From Campylobacteraceae bacterium (GTDB taxonomy: Bacteria > Campylobacterota > Campylobacteria > Campylobacterales > Sulfurovaceae), in NCBI GenBank assembly GCA_026985495.1, contig JALSQJ010000190.1:1-8255 (forward strand): a DNA stretch of 8,255 nt. Reading direction: 5' to 3'. A model generated the notes under the pieces. The model did not search any database. It had not been told where the DNA came from and was given only the letters and a program-made list of their open reading frames with translations. A program made the position numbers and the translations under genes. The number at the start of each line of letters is the position of its first letter. Within the stretch, counting starts at the first letter, position 1. Shown piece after piece: positions 1 through 6,178 of this stretch.

Positions 1-259
1 CATCTAGTGGGTCATAGCAGATGGTGTATTTACCTGTTTTAGATAGTTCTAAAACTCCCTCTTTCTCTTCACTAACAAGGGCTTTTACACTCTCTACCGT
101 AGCAAAAGCTTTTTCAATAATAAGGTCAGACGCTACATCGAGTTTTAGTTGCTCCTCTCCTGAAGAGTTTTCTGAGTTAGAGTAGCCTAAATCCTCTGTT
201 TTTATGGCTTTGTCAATCTCAAAAGCGACCTGTTTAATGGTTTCAAAAATTTCGTTCAT
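1..259 (-). CDS. fbp: Fructose-1,6-bisphosphatase class I, N-terminal part (runs off the left edge)
   Basis: Cytoplasmic gluconeogenic enzyme that hydrolyses fructose 1,6-bisphosphate to fructose 6-phosphate and phosphate, with Mg2+. Only the first 86 complete codons are present; one leftover base remains at position 1, so the C-terminal three quarters are missing. Two class I FBPase landmarks are visible: SEE (residues 63-65), where the family has a metal-binding glutamate, and CYDPLD (residues 81-86), the start of the DPLDGS metal/substrate motif, with the window ending as the next glycine codon begins. The ATG at 257-259 is preceded by a strong Shine-Dalgarno AAAGGAG at 268-274, which lies inside the end of mobB. 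Only 2 bases separate the mobB stop from this ATG, so the two are almost certainly co-transcribed and translationally linked. The fbp-mobB order also occurs in Campylobacter jejuni (from memory). Confidence 0.93.
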   Translation of the reverse strand, partial: MNEIFETIKQVAFEIDKAIKTEDLGYSNSENSSGEEQLKLDVASDLIIEKAFATVESVKALVSEEKEGVLELSKTGKYTICYDPLD

Positions 260-261
260 CT

Positions 262-756
262 TTATATCTCCTTTGCGTTTTTATCTATCCACTCAATAAT
301 TTTTTGAGTATTGTTTAAATCTAAAATATCAATATGGTCAGGTATATTATATTGAGTTGTATCAATGGTTGAATCAATAGCAATCGCTTCACTACATGAT
401 AGATAATGCTCTTCAATAGAGTCTCTAAATATAGCAATACGAGGTAATGGCAATGTTTTTAGCCCCTCTACCAATAAAATATCAAAATGGTTAAACATAT
501 CAATAATTTCATCTAACTCTTTGTTTCGTTTTGAGAAGTAAGTAGTACGAGTAGGGGAGCTTACTACTACCTCTGCACCTGTTTGTGAAAACTTGTAGCT
601 ATCTTTCCCCTCTTTATCAAAGACTCCTTTATCTTTTGGGTCATGTTTAATAATGGCAACTTCTCTCTTTGTAATCAGCTCTTTTGCAACTTTTTCAATT
701 AAAGTTGTTTTCCCACTACCAGAGGGACCTGTAAAGGCAACAGCATATCGTTTCAT
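262..756 (-). CDS. mobB: Molybdopterin-guanine dinucleotide biosynthesis protein MobB
   Basis: P-loop GTPase, 164 residues, near the usual length for MobB. MobB assists MobA in attaching GMP to molybdopterin, forming the MGD cofactor of enzymes such as nitrate reductases and formate dehydrogenases; it acts in the cytoplasm. The Walker A motif is GPSGSGKT at residues 10-17. A Walker B-like strand ends in DILLVEG (92-98). Between them is the MobB-type segment KHDP (37-40) followed by GKDS...GA (about 50-61). Start: the ATG follows TAAGGAG (761-767) with 4 bases between, and a TATAAT box lies upstream at 781-786. It is the first gene of a two-gene operon with fbp, divergent from the lipoprotein gene. 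A link between molybdenum cofactor and FBPase is not obvious and is probably only positional. Identification is confident; MobB is usually an accessory factor rather than strictly essential. Confidence 0.93.
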   Translation of the reverse strand: MKRYAVAFTGPSGSGKTTLIEKVAKELITKREVAIIKHDPKDKGVFDKEGKDSYKFSQTGAEVVVSSPTRTTYFSKRNKELDEIIDMFNHFDILLVEGLKTLPLPRIAIFRDSIEEHYLSCSEAIAIDSTIDTTQYNIPDHIDILDLNNTQKIIEWIDKNAKEI

Positions 757-760
757 GATA

Positions 761-767
761 CTCCTTA
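761..767 (-). promoter_or_regulatory. Ribosome binding site of mobB
   Basis: On the minus strand this reads TAAGGAG, four bases before the mobB ATG. It supports that start over any internal one. Confidence 0.7.
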
Positions 768-780
768 AACTATAGAGGAG

Positions 781-786
781 ATTATA
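781..786 (-). promoter_or_regulatory. -10 box of the mobB-fbp promoter
   Basis: Perfect TATAAT on the minus strand, about 25 bases before the mobB ATG. Transcription would begin near 774-776 and give a leader of about 20 bases. No convincing -35 box is visible, which is normal for Campylobacterota sigma-70 promoters (known of the group). Predicted from sequence only. Confidence 0.55.
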
Positions 787-810
787 CTTAAAAGTTTATA
801 GGAAATATGT

Positions 811-816
811 TAAAAT
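811..816 (+). promoter_or_regulatory. -10 box of the lipoprotein gene promoter
   Basis: TAAAAT preceded by TATGT, in the 85-bp gap between the divergent mobB and lipoprotein genes. Its start point would fall near 823, just ahead of the AAAGG ribosome binding site at 828-832. No -35 box can be seen. It is a weaker match than the mobB box on the other strand. Confidence 0.4.
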
Positions 817-841
817 GAGTCAAAATTAAAGGTTTATATTT

Positions 842-1423
842 ATGTATAAAAAAGTTTTACTTTTAACTTCTGCTCTATTGCTAGTCGGCTGTTCTCAAAA
901 AGAGGGAAATTGTCATCTCAATGAAAAATCAAATTTTGAACAGCTCTTTACCAAAGATGAGATTTACCACAAAGCGTTAGTAAATACTCAAAAGGCTCAA
1001 CTTATGGCATCTTTTGAGACCAAAGCTCTTTTAACAGCTACCTATTTGAATCCTGTTTTTGAATATCGAAAATGTAAAAAGCGTTTTAAAAATGATATGA
1101 GAGATGCAGAGTATTTTTTTATCGGAGTCTTTATTAGCAATAGTGAAAAGCATGAGTTTAACACTAAAGGCTACTCTTTAACTCTAAATGGATTGAAGCC
1201 ATTAGAGATAAAGAAGTTAGATAAAAATGACCCTCTGCGTTATGAGATGCCTATGGTAGATAACTGGAGTACCTACTATAAGGTAAAATTTAAAAAAACT
1301 TCAAAAAATAACTTTTCTCTTATTTTCGGAAACGATCGGTTTGGGAAGGATTATCTAAATTTTTCAAAAGGTCAGAAACCTCTGTTTGAATCCCTAAAAG
1401 ATTTAAATAGACAACATAATTAG
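842..1423 (+). CDS. Small lipoprotein of unknown function (Cj0842-like position)
   Basis: A 193-residue protein with a lipoprotein signal peptide: MYKK, a hydrophobic core, then the lipobox LVGC with the lipidated cysteine at residue 17. The mature protein should be anchored to a membrane facing the periplasm, probably the outer membrane since serine follows the cysteine (inference). Two further cysteines, C24 and C78, could form a disulfide. No domain or catalytic motif was recognised. The middle and end look like a beta-rich single domain (for example FFIGVF, YSLTLNG, YYKVKF). AAAGG at 828-832 supports the ATG. It lies between mobB and the lytic transglycosylase gene and points the opposite way to both; a lipoprotein gene occupies the same place in C. 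jejuni (Cj0842, from memory). The last 34 codons overlap the 3' end of the transglycosylase gene on the other strand. Function unknown; an envelope role is likely. Confidence 0.85.
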   Translation: MYKKVLLLTSALLLVGCSQKEGNCHLNEKSNFEQLFTKDEIYHKALVNTQKAQLMASFETKALLTATYLNPVFEYRKCKKRFKNDMRDAEYFFIGVFISNSEKHEFNTKGYSLTLNGLKPLEIKKLDKNDPLRYEMPMVDNWSTYYKVKFKKTSKNNFSLIFGNDRFGKDYLNFSKGQKPLFESLKDLNRQHN

Positions 1424-2909
1424 CAAGAACTTTTTTGCCATACTCTCTGCTTTCATGGTTTGAGATTAGTTCCATGCTAAGAAATGGTTCAAATGCTCCT
1501 TTTTTAAATAGCTCTCTTTTTCTAAGGGTACTACGGGTAAAACCAATTCCTCCATTATAAGCGTAAGCAATAAATAGAGGGTGGTAGAGCCATTTTGTTA
1601 GGTAGTCTAGGTGTTGGTTAGCATAATTAACAGAGACATAAGGGTTAAACATATCATCTAAATCTATTTTTTTTCTTCTCTCTTTTGCTAAGTGTTTTAC
1701 TAAAAATGGCATAATCTGCATCATTCCTAATGCATAAGAGGGTGAGACCGATGCAGGAATAAAACGGCTCTCTTGTCGTGCAATGGCGTATATAAGGGCT
1801 ATACGTTCTTTAGAAAAACCCCACATAGCTAGAGGATAAGGCATAGGGTAGTATGGTTTTTTATAGTTTGTTGCTTTCTCTTTTAGGTAACTATAGACCC
1901 CAATAGTCTGTGAAGATTTAAAGTTTTTTGCTATTTTGTCTGCCTCTTTAGGGTTGTTTTTAATTTGAATTTTTATCTTTTCCCAGTGGATAGGGTTAGT
2001 AATGTCAAAATTTTTAATATCTATAAACTCAAAATGTGGGGTAATCACTTTTGGATAAGGCTCATCTAAAATATCTCTAGCTCTTAATGTATAGAGGTTA
2101 ATATCGGAACTATTTAGAAGTTTTTTTAGATAACTCTTCTCTTTGGTTACAAGATAGAGCCAAAAGTCTATTTGGTCGAATTTACTCTGAAAAATAGTTT
2201 TTTTACGGGCAATCTCTAAAAATTTTTTAGCTACTTTTAGTTTTTTGAACTCAATGGCATTCATTGCTAAAAAAAAGTTTGATTGAAAGGTTAAATTGTT
2301 ATCTTTTATAAAAAATATGAGAGATTTTTTAGCCTCTTGTAACTCATGAGTAGTAACGATTTTTGTGATGGTTTTGTTAAACTGCTCTTCATGAATAAGC
2401 TCTTCAAGTTGAGATGGAGAAAAATGCTTATTAAAATATCTTTTTCTATATTTTGAACTTACTCCATTAAAGATATAGCATTGAGTTGAGGGTGGCATGG
2501 TAGTTAAGATTTTAAATGGTTCATTGTTACTCATTACTTTTAACACATCAGAGTATTTGCCCTGTTTTTTAATCTTTTGATAGAGATTTTTTAATGCTTT
2601 TTTACTTTTTTTTGAAGCTGTTAATGGGTAAATAATAAAGTTTTTAGGATCTTTTTTTGATGTAGTTTTATCTATTTTAGGTATATAGCCAACTTTTTTC
2701 TTTATTGCTTTTTTAAGTTTATAGCTTTTATGTTTTGTCCACTTATATGCTTTGAGTGCCTCTTTTTTAGAGGTTTTTTCCTCTAAAATAAAACGCCATG
2801 TGTAGTAGTCTTTAGCGTAAGAGGTTGGCATCTCTTCTATCTTTTTAAAAGAGTAGCTTTTTGCTTCTGCTATTGAGATTAGCAGAAATATGACAATAGC
2901 AAAACGCAA
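1320..2909 (-). CDS. slt: Secreted soluble lytic murein transglycosylase (Slt family)
   Basis: Periplasmic enzyme, 529 residues, that cleaves the MurNAc-GlcNAc bond of peptidoglycan with formation of 1,6-anhydro-MurNAc. Residues 1-16 form a signal peptide ending AEA. Residues about 25-350 are a lysine-rich, mostly helical region like the superhelical domains of Slt70. The C-terminal lysozyme-like domain (about 365-505) has the family 1 motifs: IARQES with catalytic Glu380, ALGMMQIMP (393-401), AYNGG (450-454; usually AYNAG) and the helix with SREYGKKV (487-494). The start is TTG at 2907-2909, 2 bases after the yggT stop. No ATG lies between the upstream in-frame stop and the signal peptide, and the next Met (27) is beyond it. 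No strong Shine-Dalgarno precedes the TTG, so translation may depend on coupling to yggT. The 3' end overlaps the convergent lipoprotein gene by 104 bp. Corresponds in position to Cj0843c. Confidence 0.92.
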   Translation of the reverse strand: MRFAIVIFLLISIAEAKSYSFKKIEEMPTSYAKDYYTWRFILEEKTSKKEALKAYKWTKHKSYKLKKAIKKKVGYIPKIDKTTSKKDPKNFIIYPLTASKKSKKALKNLYQKIKKQGKYSDVLKVMSNNEPFKILTTMPPSTQCYIFNGVSSKYRKRYFNKHFSPSQLEELIHEEQFNKTITKIVTTHELQEAKKSLIFFIKDNNLTFQSNFFLAMNAIEFKKLKVAKKFLEIARKKTIFQSKFDQIDFWLYLVTKEKSYLKKLLNSSDINLYTLRARDILDEPYPKVITPHFEFIDIKNFDITNPIHWEKIKIQIKNNPKEADKIAKNFKSSQTIGVYSYLKEKATNYKKPYYPMPYPLAMWGFSKERIALIYAIARQESRFIPASVSPSYALGMMQIMPFLVKHLAKERRKKIDLDDMFNPYVSVNYANQHLDYLTKWLYHPLFIAYAYNGGIGFTRSTLRKRELFKKGAFEPFLSMELISNHESREYGKKVLANYVVYLNLLGIQTEVSDLLKNLDNPSQTDRFRK

Positions 2910-2911
2910 AT

Positions 2912-3190
2912 TTAGAGTCCAATCATGGAGCGGACAATAATTGTATCAATAAATTGAAGTCCCAAAATAACCACAATTGGGGAGAGGTCTATTCCTGAAA
3001 ATAGAACAAAAGGAAGTTTCTGTCGTATAAATCTAAAAACAGGTTGTGTAAGACGATTTAAAATATCAACAATAGGGTTTCTAGGGTCTGGCTGAACAAA
3101 TGAAAGAACTGCTGCGATGATAATAACCCAAATGTACATACTAATAAGTGAGTGTACTAGGCTAAATATGGCATAAATTAATGTAGTCAT
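2912..3190 (-). CDS. yggT: YggT family integral membrane protein
   Basis: A 92-residue inner-membrane protein with two long hydrophobic segments (about 5-32 and 67-88) around a short polar loop. The family signature is clear: QPDPRNP at 33-39, LTQP at 47-50, a proline at 60, then GIDLSPIVV at 66-74. YggT proteins have been linked in other bacteria to cell-envelope, division or osmotic functions, but no biochemical activity is established. The ATG overlaps the gltX stop as ATGA (3187-3190), and a perfect GGAGGT lies at 3197-3202 inside gltX, so translation is coupled but also well primed. slt begins 2 bases after its stop. The gltX-yggT-slt order is shared with C. jejuni (from memory); co-transcription with a peptidoglycan enzyme agrees with an envelope role. 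Confidence 0.93.
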   Translation of the reverse strand: MTTLIYAIFSLVHSLISMYIWVIIIAAVLSFVQPDPRNPIVDILNRLTQPVFRFIRQKLPFVLFSGIDLSPIVVILGLQFIDTIIVRSMIGL

Positions 3191-4362
3191 GATGCTACCT
3201 CCAAAATATAAGATTTGATAAATGGATAGATTTCACTTAACGCTACAGAGTCATCATCTGTACCTGTTAAGAGATATTTTAGTGGTTTTGAGATGCTATC
3301 CTCATCTAAACCACTTTTTAGAATTATATCCTCTTTAAACTTCTTAAAAGTAGAAAAAGCTGGAGCATTTGCAATAATATTTGCTATTATTTTCATCTCT
3401 TCTCCACAATCAACTCTGAAATCTTTTGGTTTAAAGATGGCTTCTATCTTCTGCTTTAGCTCATTAATAGTACTTAGCTCTTTTAAATATAGTTTTGCCA
3501 ATTTTCCAATATCAGCATCGGCAAATCCAAAGAGTTTAGATAGCTCTTTATCATCTATCTCTTTTAGATGTTCCCTATTGATAATATTTAACTTCTCAAT
3601 ATCAAACTCTACAGAAGATTTTGATATATTCTCTAATTTGAACCACTCTATTGCTTCAGGAAGTTTAAAAATCTCTTTTGGAGCATTTTTGTAACCTATA
3701 AGTAGTAGATAGTTTAAGATTGCATCTGGAATATAGCCCTGCTCAAAGAGCCACTTAATGGTATATCTATTCTCTCTATCTATTATAGTAGGTATAGCAA
3801 TATACTCTGTCTCCTCTTCATACCCTAAAAGCTTTTTAAAATGAAGCTGTTTTGGAGCATGAGATAGATACTCCTCTTGGCAGATAATTAAAGATATACT
3901 GCTCATCATATCATCACAAGCAGCTGCAAAATCGTAAGTTGGAGTTTTGTCACTCTTTAGTATAACATCAGACTCTTTTGTACAAATAGTAATGGGAGTT
4001 TTATTCTCTTTTAAGGAGTTTTGTTCTTCTATTGAGAGGTTTTCATATTGGTTAATAGATGAAGTCTCATCTGTACATTTACAGATAAAGGCTTTTTTCT
4101 CTTTTAGAAGTCGTAGAGCTAAAGTTTGGTGTAGGTTTAGATGTTGCGTTTGGTGAAAAACAGAGTCATGTTTGAGAGCAAACTTCTCTAAAATCATCAT
4201 AATCTCTGTATCTTTACCTTCAATATTCTTTTCGCTCTCTATATCTTCAATACGTACTGAAAAGTTTTCATCTTTTTGTTGTGCAATAAGATAGTTTAAA
4301 ATTGCAACCCTAAGGGTGTTAATGTGCATATCACCTGTTGGTGATGTGGCAAATCTAAGCAT
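3187..4362 (-). CDS. gltX: Glutamyl-tRNA synthetase-like protein (GltX) with degenerate active-site motifs
   Basis: A 391-residue protein aligned by eye along its whole length with bacterial GluRS of the Campylobacterota GltX1 type, though shorter than the usual 430-480. GluRS charges tRNA with glutamate. Framework motifs remain: RFATSPTGDMHI (3-14), RIED (37-40), NIEGKD (46-51), PTYDFA...DD...IS (141-156), APKQ (169-172), IKWLFEQGYIP (202-212) and a C-terminal anticodon-binding region ending PLKYLLTG...EIYPFIKSY. Key residues have changed. HIGH/HIGN reads HINT (13-16). The RG-(E/D)-(D)-H motif reads CQEEY (161-165), losing the arginine that contacts glutamate. The KMSKR loop is replaced by residues 192-196, TIIDR, with no lysine. 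EDTDxxR reads EDIESEK. The frame is intact, with AGGAG at 4368-4372 before the ATG. It may be an inactive or repurposed paralogue, with another gltX elsewhere doing the charging. The family call is firm; activity is doubtful. Confidence 0.85.
   Translation of the reverse strand: MLRFATSPTGDMHINTLRVAILNYLIAQQKDENFSVRIEDIESEKNIEGKDTEIMMILEKFALKHDSVFHQTQHLNLHQTLALRLLKEKKAFICKCTDETSSINQYENLSIEEQNSLKENKTPITICTKESDVILKSDKTPTYDFAAACDDMMSSISLIICQEEYLSHAPKQLHFKKLLGYEEETEYIAIPTIIDRENRYTIKWLFEQGYIPDAILNYLLLIGYKNAPKEIFKLPEAIEWFKLENISKSSVEFDIEKLNIINREHLKEIDDKELSKLFGFADADIGKLAKLYLKELSTINELKQKIEAIFKPKDFRVDCGEEMKIIANIIANAPAFSTFKKFKEDIILKSGLDEDSISKPLKYLLTGTDDDSVALSEIYPFIKSYILEVAS
3197..3202 (-). promoter_or_regulatory. 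Ribosome binding site of yggT inside gltX
   Basis: Full-consensus GGAGGT on the minus strand, 6 bases before the yggT ATG and within the last codons of gltX. It fixes the yggT start at the ATGA overlap. Confidence 0.75.
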
Positions 4363-4367
4363 TCATT

Positions 4368-4394
4368 CTCCTAAATTATATTCGCTGTATTATA
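4368..4394 (-). promoter_or_regulatory. Promoter and ribosome binding site of the gltX-yggT-slt operon
   Basis: On the minus strand, a TATAAT lies at 4389-4394 and a second one at 4375-4380, followed by AGGAG at 4368-4372, six bases from the gltX ATG. The outer TATAAT gives a sensible start point near 4382 and a leader of about 20 bases. The inner one would start transcription inside the ribosome binding site and is less likely. No -35 box is visible. Confidence 0.55.
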
Positions 4395-4484
4395 GGGGTT
4401 TTTTCTTGAAATAGTTATAAAATCTCTTTTCTATATATAAAGAGTTAAAAAACTAAATGGAATTAATAAAAAAAAATATAAAAA

Positions 4485-4500
4485 TAACAATTTATTGTTA
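4485..4500. repeat. Perfect 16-bp inverted repeat, candidate operator
   Basis: TAACAAT-TT-ATTGTTA: 7-base arms separated by 2 bases, about 125 bp upstream of the gltX ATG and about 140 bp upstream of the pilus operon ATG. No T-run follows on either strand, so it is not a terminator. The symmetry and size fit a dimeric regulator site, but no known consensus was recognised, and A+T richness raises the chance of coincidence. Confidence 0.4.
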
Positions 4501-4585
4501 GAAAATGATAAATAATAGATTCTGTTTAATTAAATTAAATAATTACTTAAATCTAAATATTTATTTATTTATATAAGGTTTATAT

Positions 4586-4615
4586 TATACTTCAAGGAAT
4601 ATACTTATTTATAAT
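4586..4615 (+). promoter_or_regulatory. Candidate -10 boxes for the pilus/secretion operon
   Basis: Three -10-like elements occur in tandem: TATACT at 4586-4591, TATACT again at 4600-4605, and a perfect TATAAT at 4610-4615. The last would give a start near 4622 and a leader of about 20 bases, as at the other promoters in this window. The two TATACTT copies are a 14-base-spaced direct repeat. Which box is used cannot be told from sequence. Confidence 0.4.
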
Positions 4616-4642
4616 TTAAAAATGATAGGTAAAATATAGAAT

Positions 4643-6178
4643 ATGTCAAATAATAAAATTGATAACAGAATTAAAAAATATAAAAATATTATTACCATAA
4701 ATACATATATAGATAGTTTTTATGAATATAAGAGTGGAAATTTTAATAGATTAGAAAAACTCACATATAACGATAAGCAATATACAATCTCATATATTGC
4801 CAATAAAGATATGATTATAACCTCATTAGATTTGGGTTATGGTATAGATGATGAAGAGGAGATTTACGATACTCTTTATGATAAAGCGTATGAAGAGTTG
4901 GGACTTGATGAAGAGAAAGAATATACTCTTCATTATGAAAAACAAGATAATAGTCTTGAATCAACCCTATATAATATATTTATTTTAGAAGAGGAGATTA
5001 TTGAACAATATTTTAGTGATACTGTTAATAAAGTAAAATATATAGATTTACTTGTTCCTGCACCACTACTTTTTAAATCGCTATATAAAAACAACGTTTT
5101 AGAGGCTAAAGATGCTCACTGTTATATCTATTTTACTATGACAGATGCATTTGTCTGTATCTATAGAGATGGAAACTTTATCTACTCTAAATCTATAGAG
5201 TACTCTCTTGAGAAGATATATGAGCGTTACTGTGCATTAATAGGTGAAAAAGTTGATAAAAAAGAGTTTTTTGAGATTTTAGAATCAGAGGGGTTAAAGA
5301 CAACTAACTCAACCTATCAACAAAATTTAATGAAGATATTTGGTGATATTTTTTTACAAATTAACGATATTGTTATCTATGCAAAACGGGCTTATAACAT
5401 AGATGCTATTCAAAAACTCTTTTTAGGTTCGGTAAACAGTCCAATTATTGGTCTTAGTGATTATGGGTATAACTATTTGGGTATTCCTGCATTTAATTTA
5501 GATTTTAATTTTGATATTAAAAATGATGAGTGGTATGTTGACCAGCTTCAATATTTGATGGTTAAATCTGGATTAGATTATATTCAAGATCCAAAGAGAA
5601 CATTGAATATTAGTACGTTTCCAAGACCTCCTGTCTTTGCAAAACGGGCTAGTGGTCAGTTTATTATCTCTATTCTATCTACATCGGTTTTAGCTATTGG
5701 ATTACCTCTTTTTTATATGGTTCCAGCCTATACTCTTGAGGGGCATAATCTTATATTAAAAAGTGAAGATAGTAAATTATCAATAGAGGAGAAAAAATAT
5801 AAAGATATTTTAAAAAAGAGACAAGATGTGATTAAAGATAAGAAAAAAGATTTAAAAAATTTAAAAAATATTTTTGAGGGTAAAGCAAAAACTTTAAGCT
5901 CTGTTTATAATAAAAAGGTTAACTATAACTTTAAATCAAACTATTTTTATATTTTTTCTAAAGATTTAGCTAAACATCACCTCCATCTTGAACAGCTTTT
6001 TTCTAATGAAGATAGTTTTGTGCTTCATCTTATTAGTGTAGATGAAAAGAATATTACACGTTACATTAAAGATGTCTCAAAACGCTATTTTAAAGATATT
6101 CGCTCTATTGATATTAAACGGATAGAGTATGATGAAAAAACAAAGCTCTATAGAGGCGTTTTAAAGGTGGAATTTTAA
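4643..6178 (+). CDS. PilM-PilN-like fusion protein (GspL/MshI topology) of a type IV pilus/type II secretion-like system
   Basis: A 511-residue bitopic inner-membrane protein. Residues 1 to about 315 are cytoplasmic and resemble a degenerate actin-like PilM/GspL domain: a helix (about 225-250) leads to KLFLGSVNSPIIGL (258-271) and LGIPAF (279-284), where PilM has its LsGG...lG.p segment. The Gly-rich nucleotide-binding loops are not evident. LNISTFPRPP (321-330) sits where PilN carries its N-terminal NL-P-R peptide. One membrane segment follows (about 339-362), then a Lys/Glu-rich coiled coil (about 373-415) and a periplasmic alpha/beta domain (about 427-511) like PilN or GspL. It would tie the cytoplasmic ATPase to the periplasmic PilO/PilP/secretin complex. 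Only a weak AGG at 4627-4629 precedes the ATG, with long spacing. The stop overlaps the next ATG as TAATG. The call rests on topology and neighbours more than strong motifs. Confidence 0.75.
   Translation: MSNNKIDNRIKKYKNIITINTYIDSFYEYKSGNFNRLEKLTYNDKQYTISYIANKDMIITSLDLGYGIDDEEEIYDTLYDKAYEELGLDEEKEYTLHYEKQDNSLESTLYNIFILEEEIIEQYFSDTVNKVKYIDLLVPAPLLFKSLYKNNVLEAKDAHCYIYFTMTDAFVCIYRDGNFIYSKSIEYSLEKIYERYCALIGEKVDKKEFFEILESEGLKTTNSTYQQNLMKIFGDIFLQINDIVIYAKRAYNIDAIQKLFLGSVNSPIIGLSDYGYNYLGIPAFNLDFNFDIKNDEWYVDQLQYLMVKSGLDYIQDPKRTLNISTFPRPPVFAKRASGQFIISILSTSVLAIGLPLFYMVPAYTLEGHNLILKSEDSKLSIEEKKYKDILKKRQDVIKDKKKDLKNLKNIFEGKAKTLSSVYNKKVNYNFKSNYFYIFSKDLAKHHLHLEQLFSNEDSFVLHLISVDEKNITRYIKDVSKRYFKDIRSIDIKRIEYDEKTKLYRGVLKVEF

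Larger units (their letters stand above)
4363..4642. other. A+T-rich divergent intergenic region
   Basis: A 280-bp region without a credible gene, between the divergent gltX operon and the pilus/secretion operon. It contains the gltX promoter at its left end, a run of nine A at 4468-4476, a 16-bp inverted repeat at 4485-4500, a 10-bp palindrome TTTAATTAAA at 4525-4534, ATTT tandem units around 4559-4572, and candidate plus-strand -10 boxes at 4586-4615. Composition is markedly more A+T-rich than the flanking genes. No sigma-54 (GG/GC) or FliA-type promoter was recognised. Confidence 0.7.

Noticed and set aside
1424..1440. Possible terminator hairpin just after the lipoprotein stop (GCAAG...TTTGC)
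   Set aside because: Only about five pairs including a G-T, with the T-run inside the loop and stem rather than after it; not convincing as an intrinsic terminator.
3293..3694. Open frame of 133 codons on the plus strand opposite gltX
   Set aside because: Antisense shadow of gltX: serine/phenylalanine-rich translation from the complement of lysine/glutamate-rich codons, no ribosome binding site and no recognisable domain.
3947..4156. Short plus-strand open frame opposite gltX
   Set aside because: Lies wholly antisense to a well-supported gene; composition is typical of a shadow frame.
3187..4362. gltX as a frameshifted pseudogene
   Set aside because: The frame is uninterrupted, conserved segments on both sides of each changed motif stay in frame, and promoter, ribosome binding site and coupling to yggT are intact; substitution rather than breakage is seen.
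4485..4500. Inverted repeat read as a terminator
   Set aside because: Two-base loop, A/T-only stem apart from one pair, and no trailing T-run; an operator is the better reading.
4363..4642. Small gene, tRNA or sigma-54 promoter in the divergent gap
   Set aside because: No open frame with an initiation signal, no cloverleaf-like G+C stems and no GG/GC promoter elements were found in this almost pure A/T stretch.
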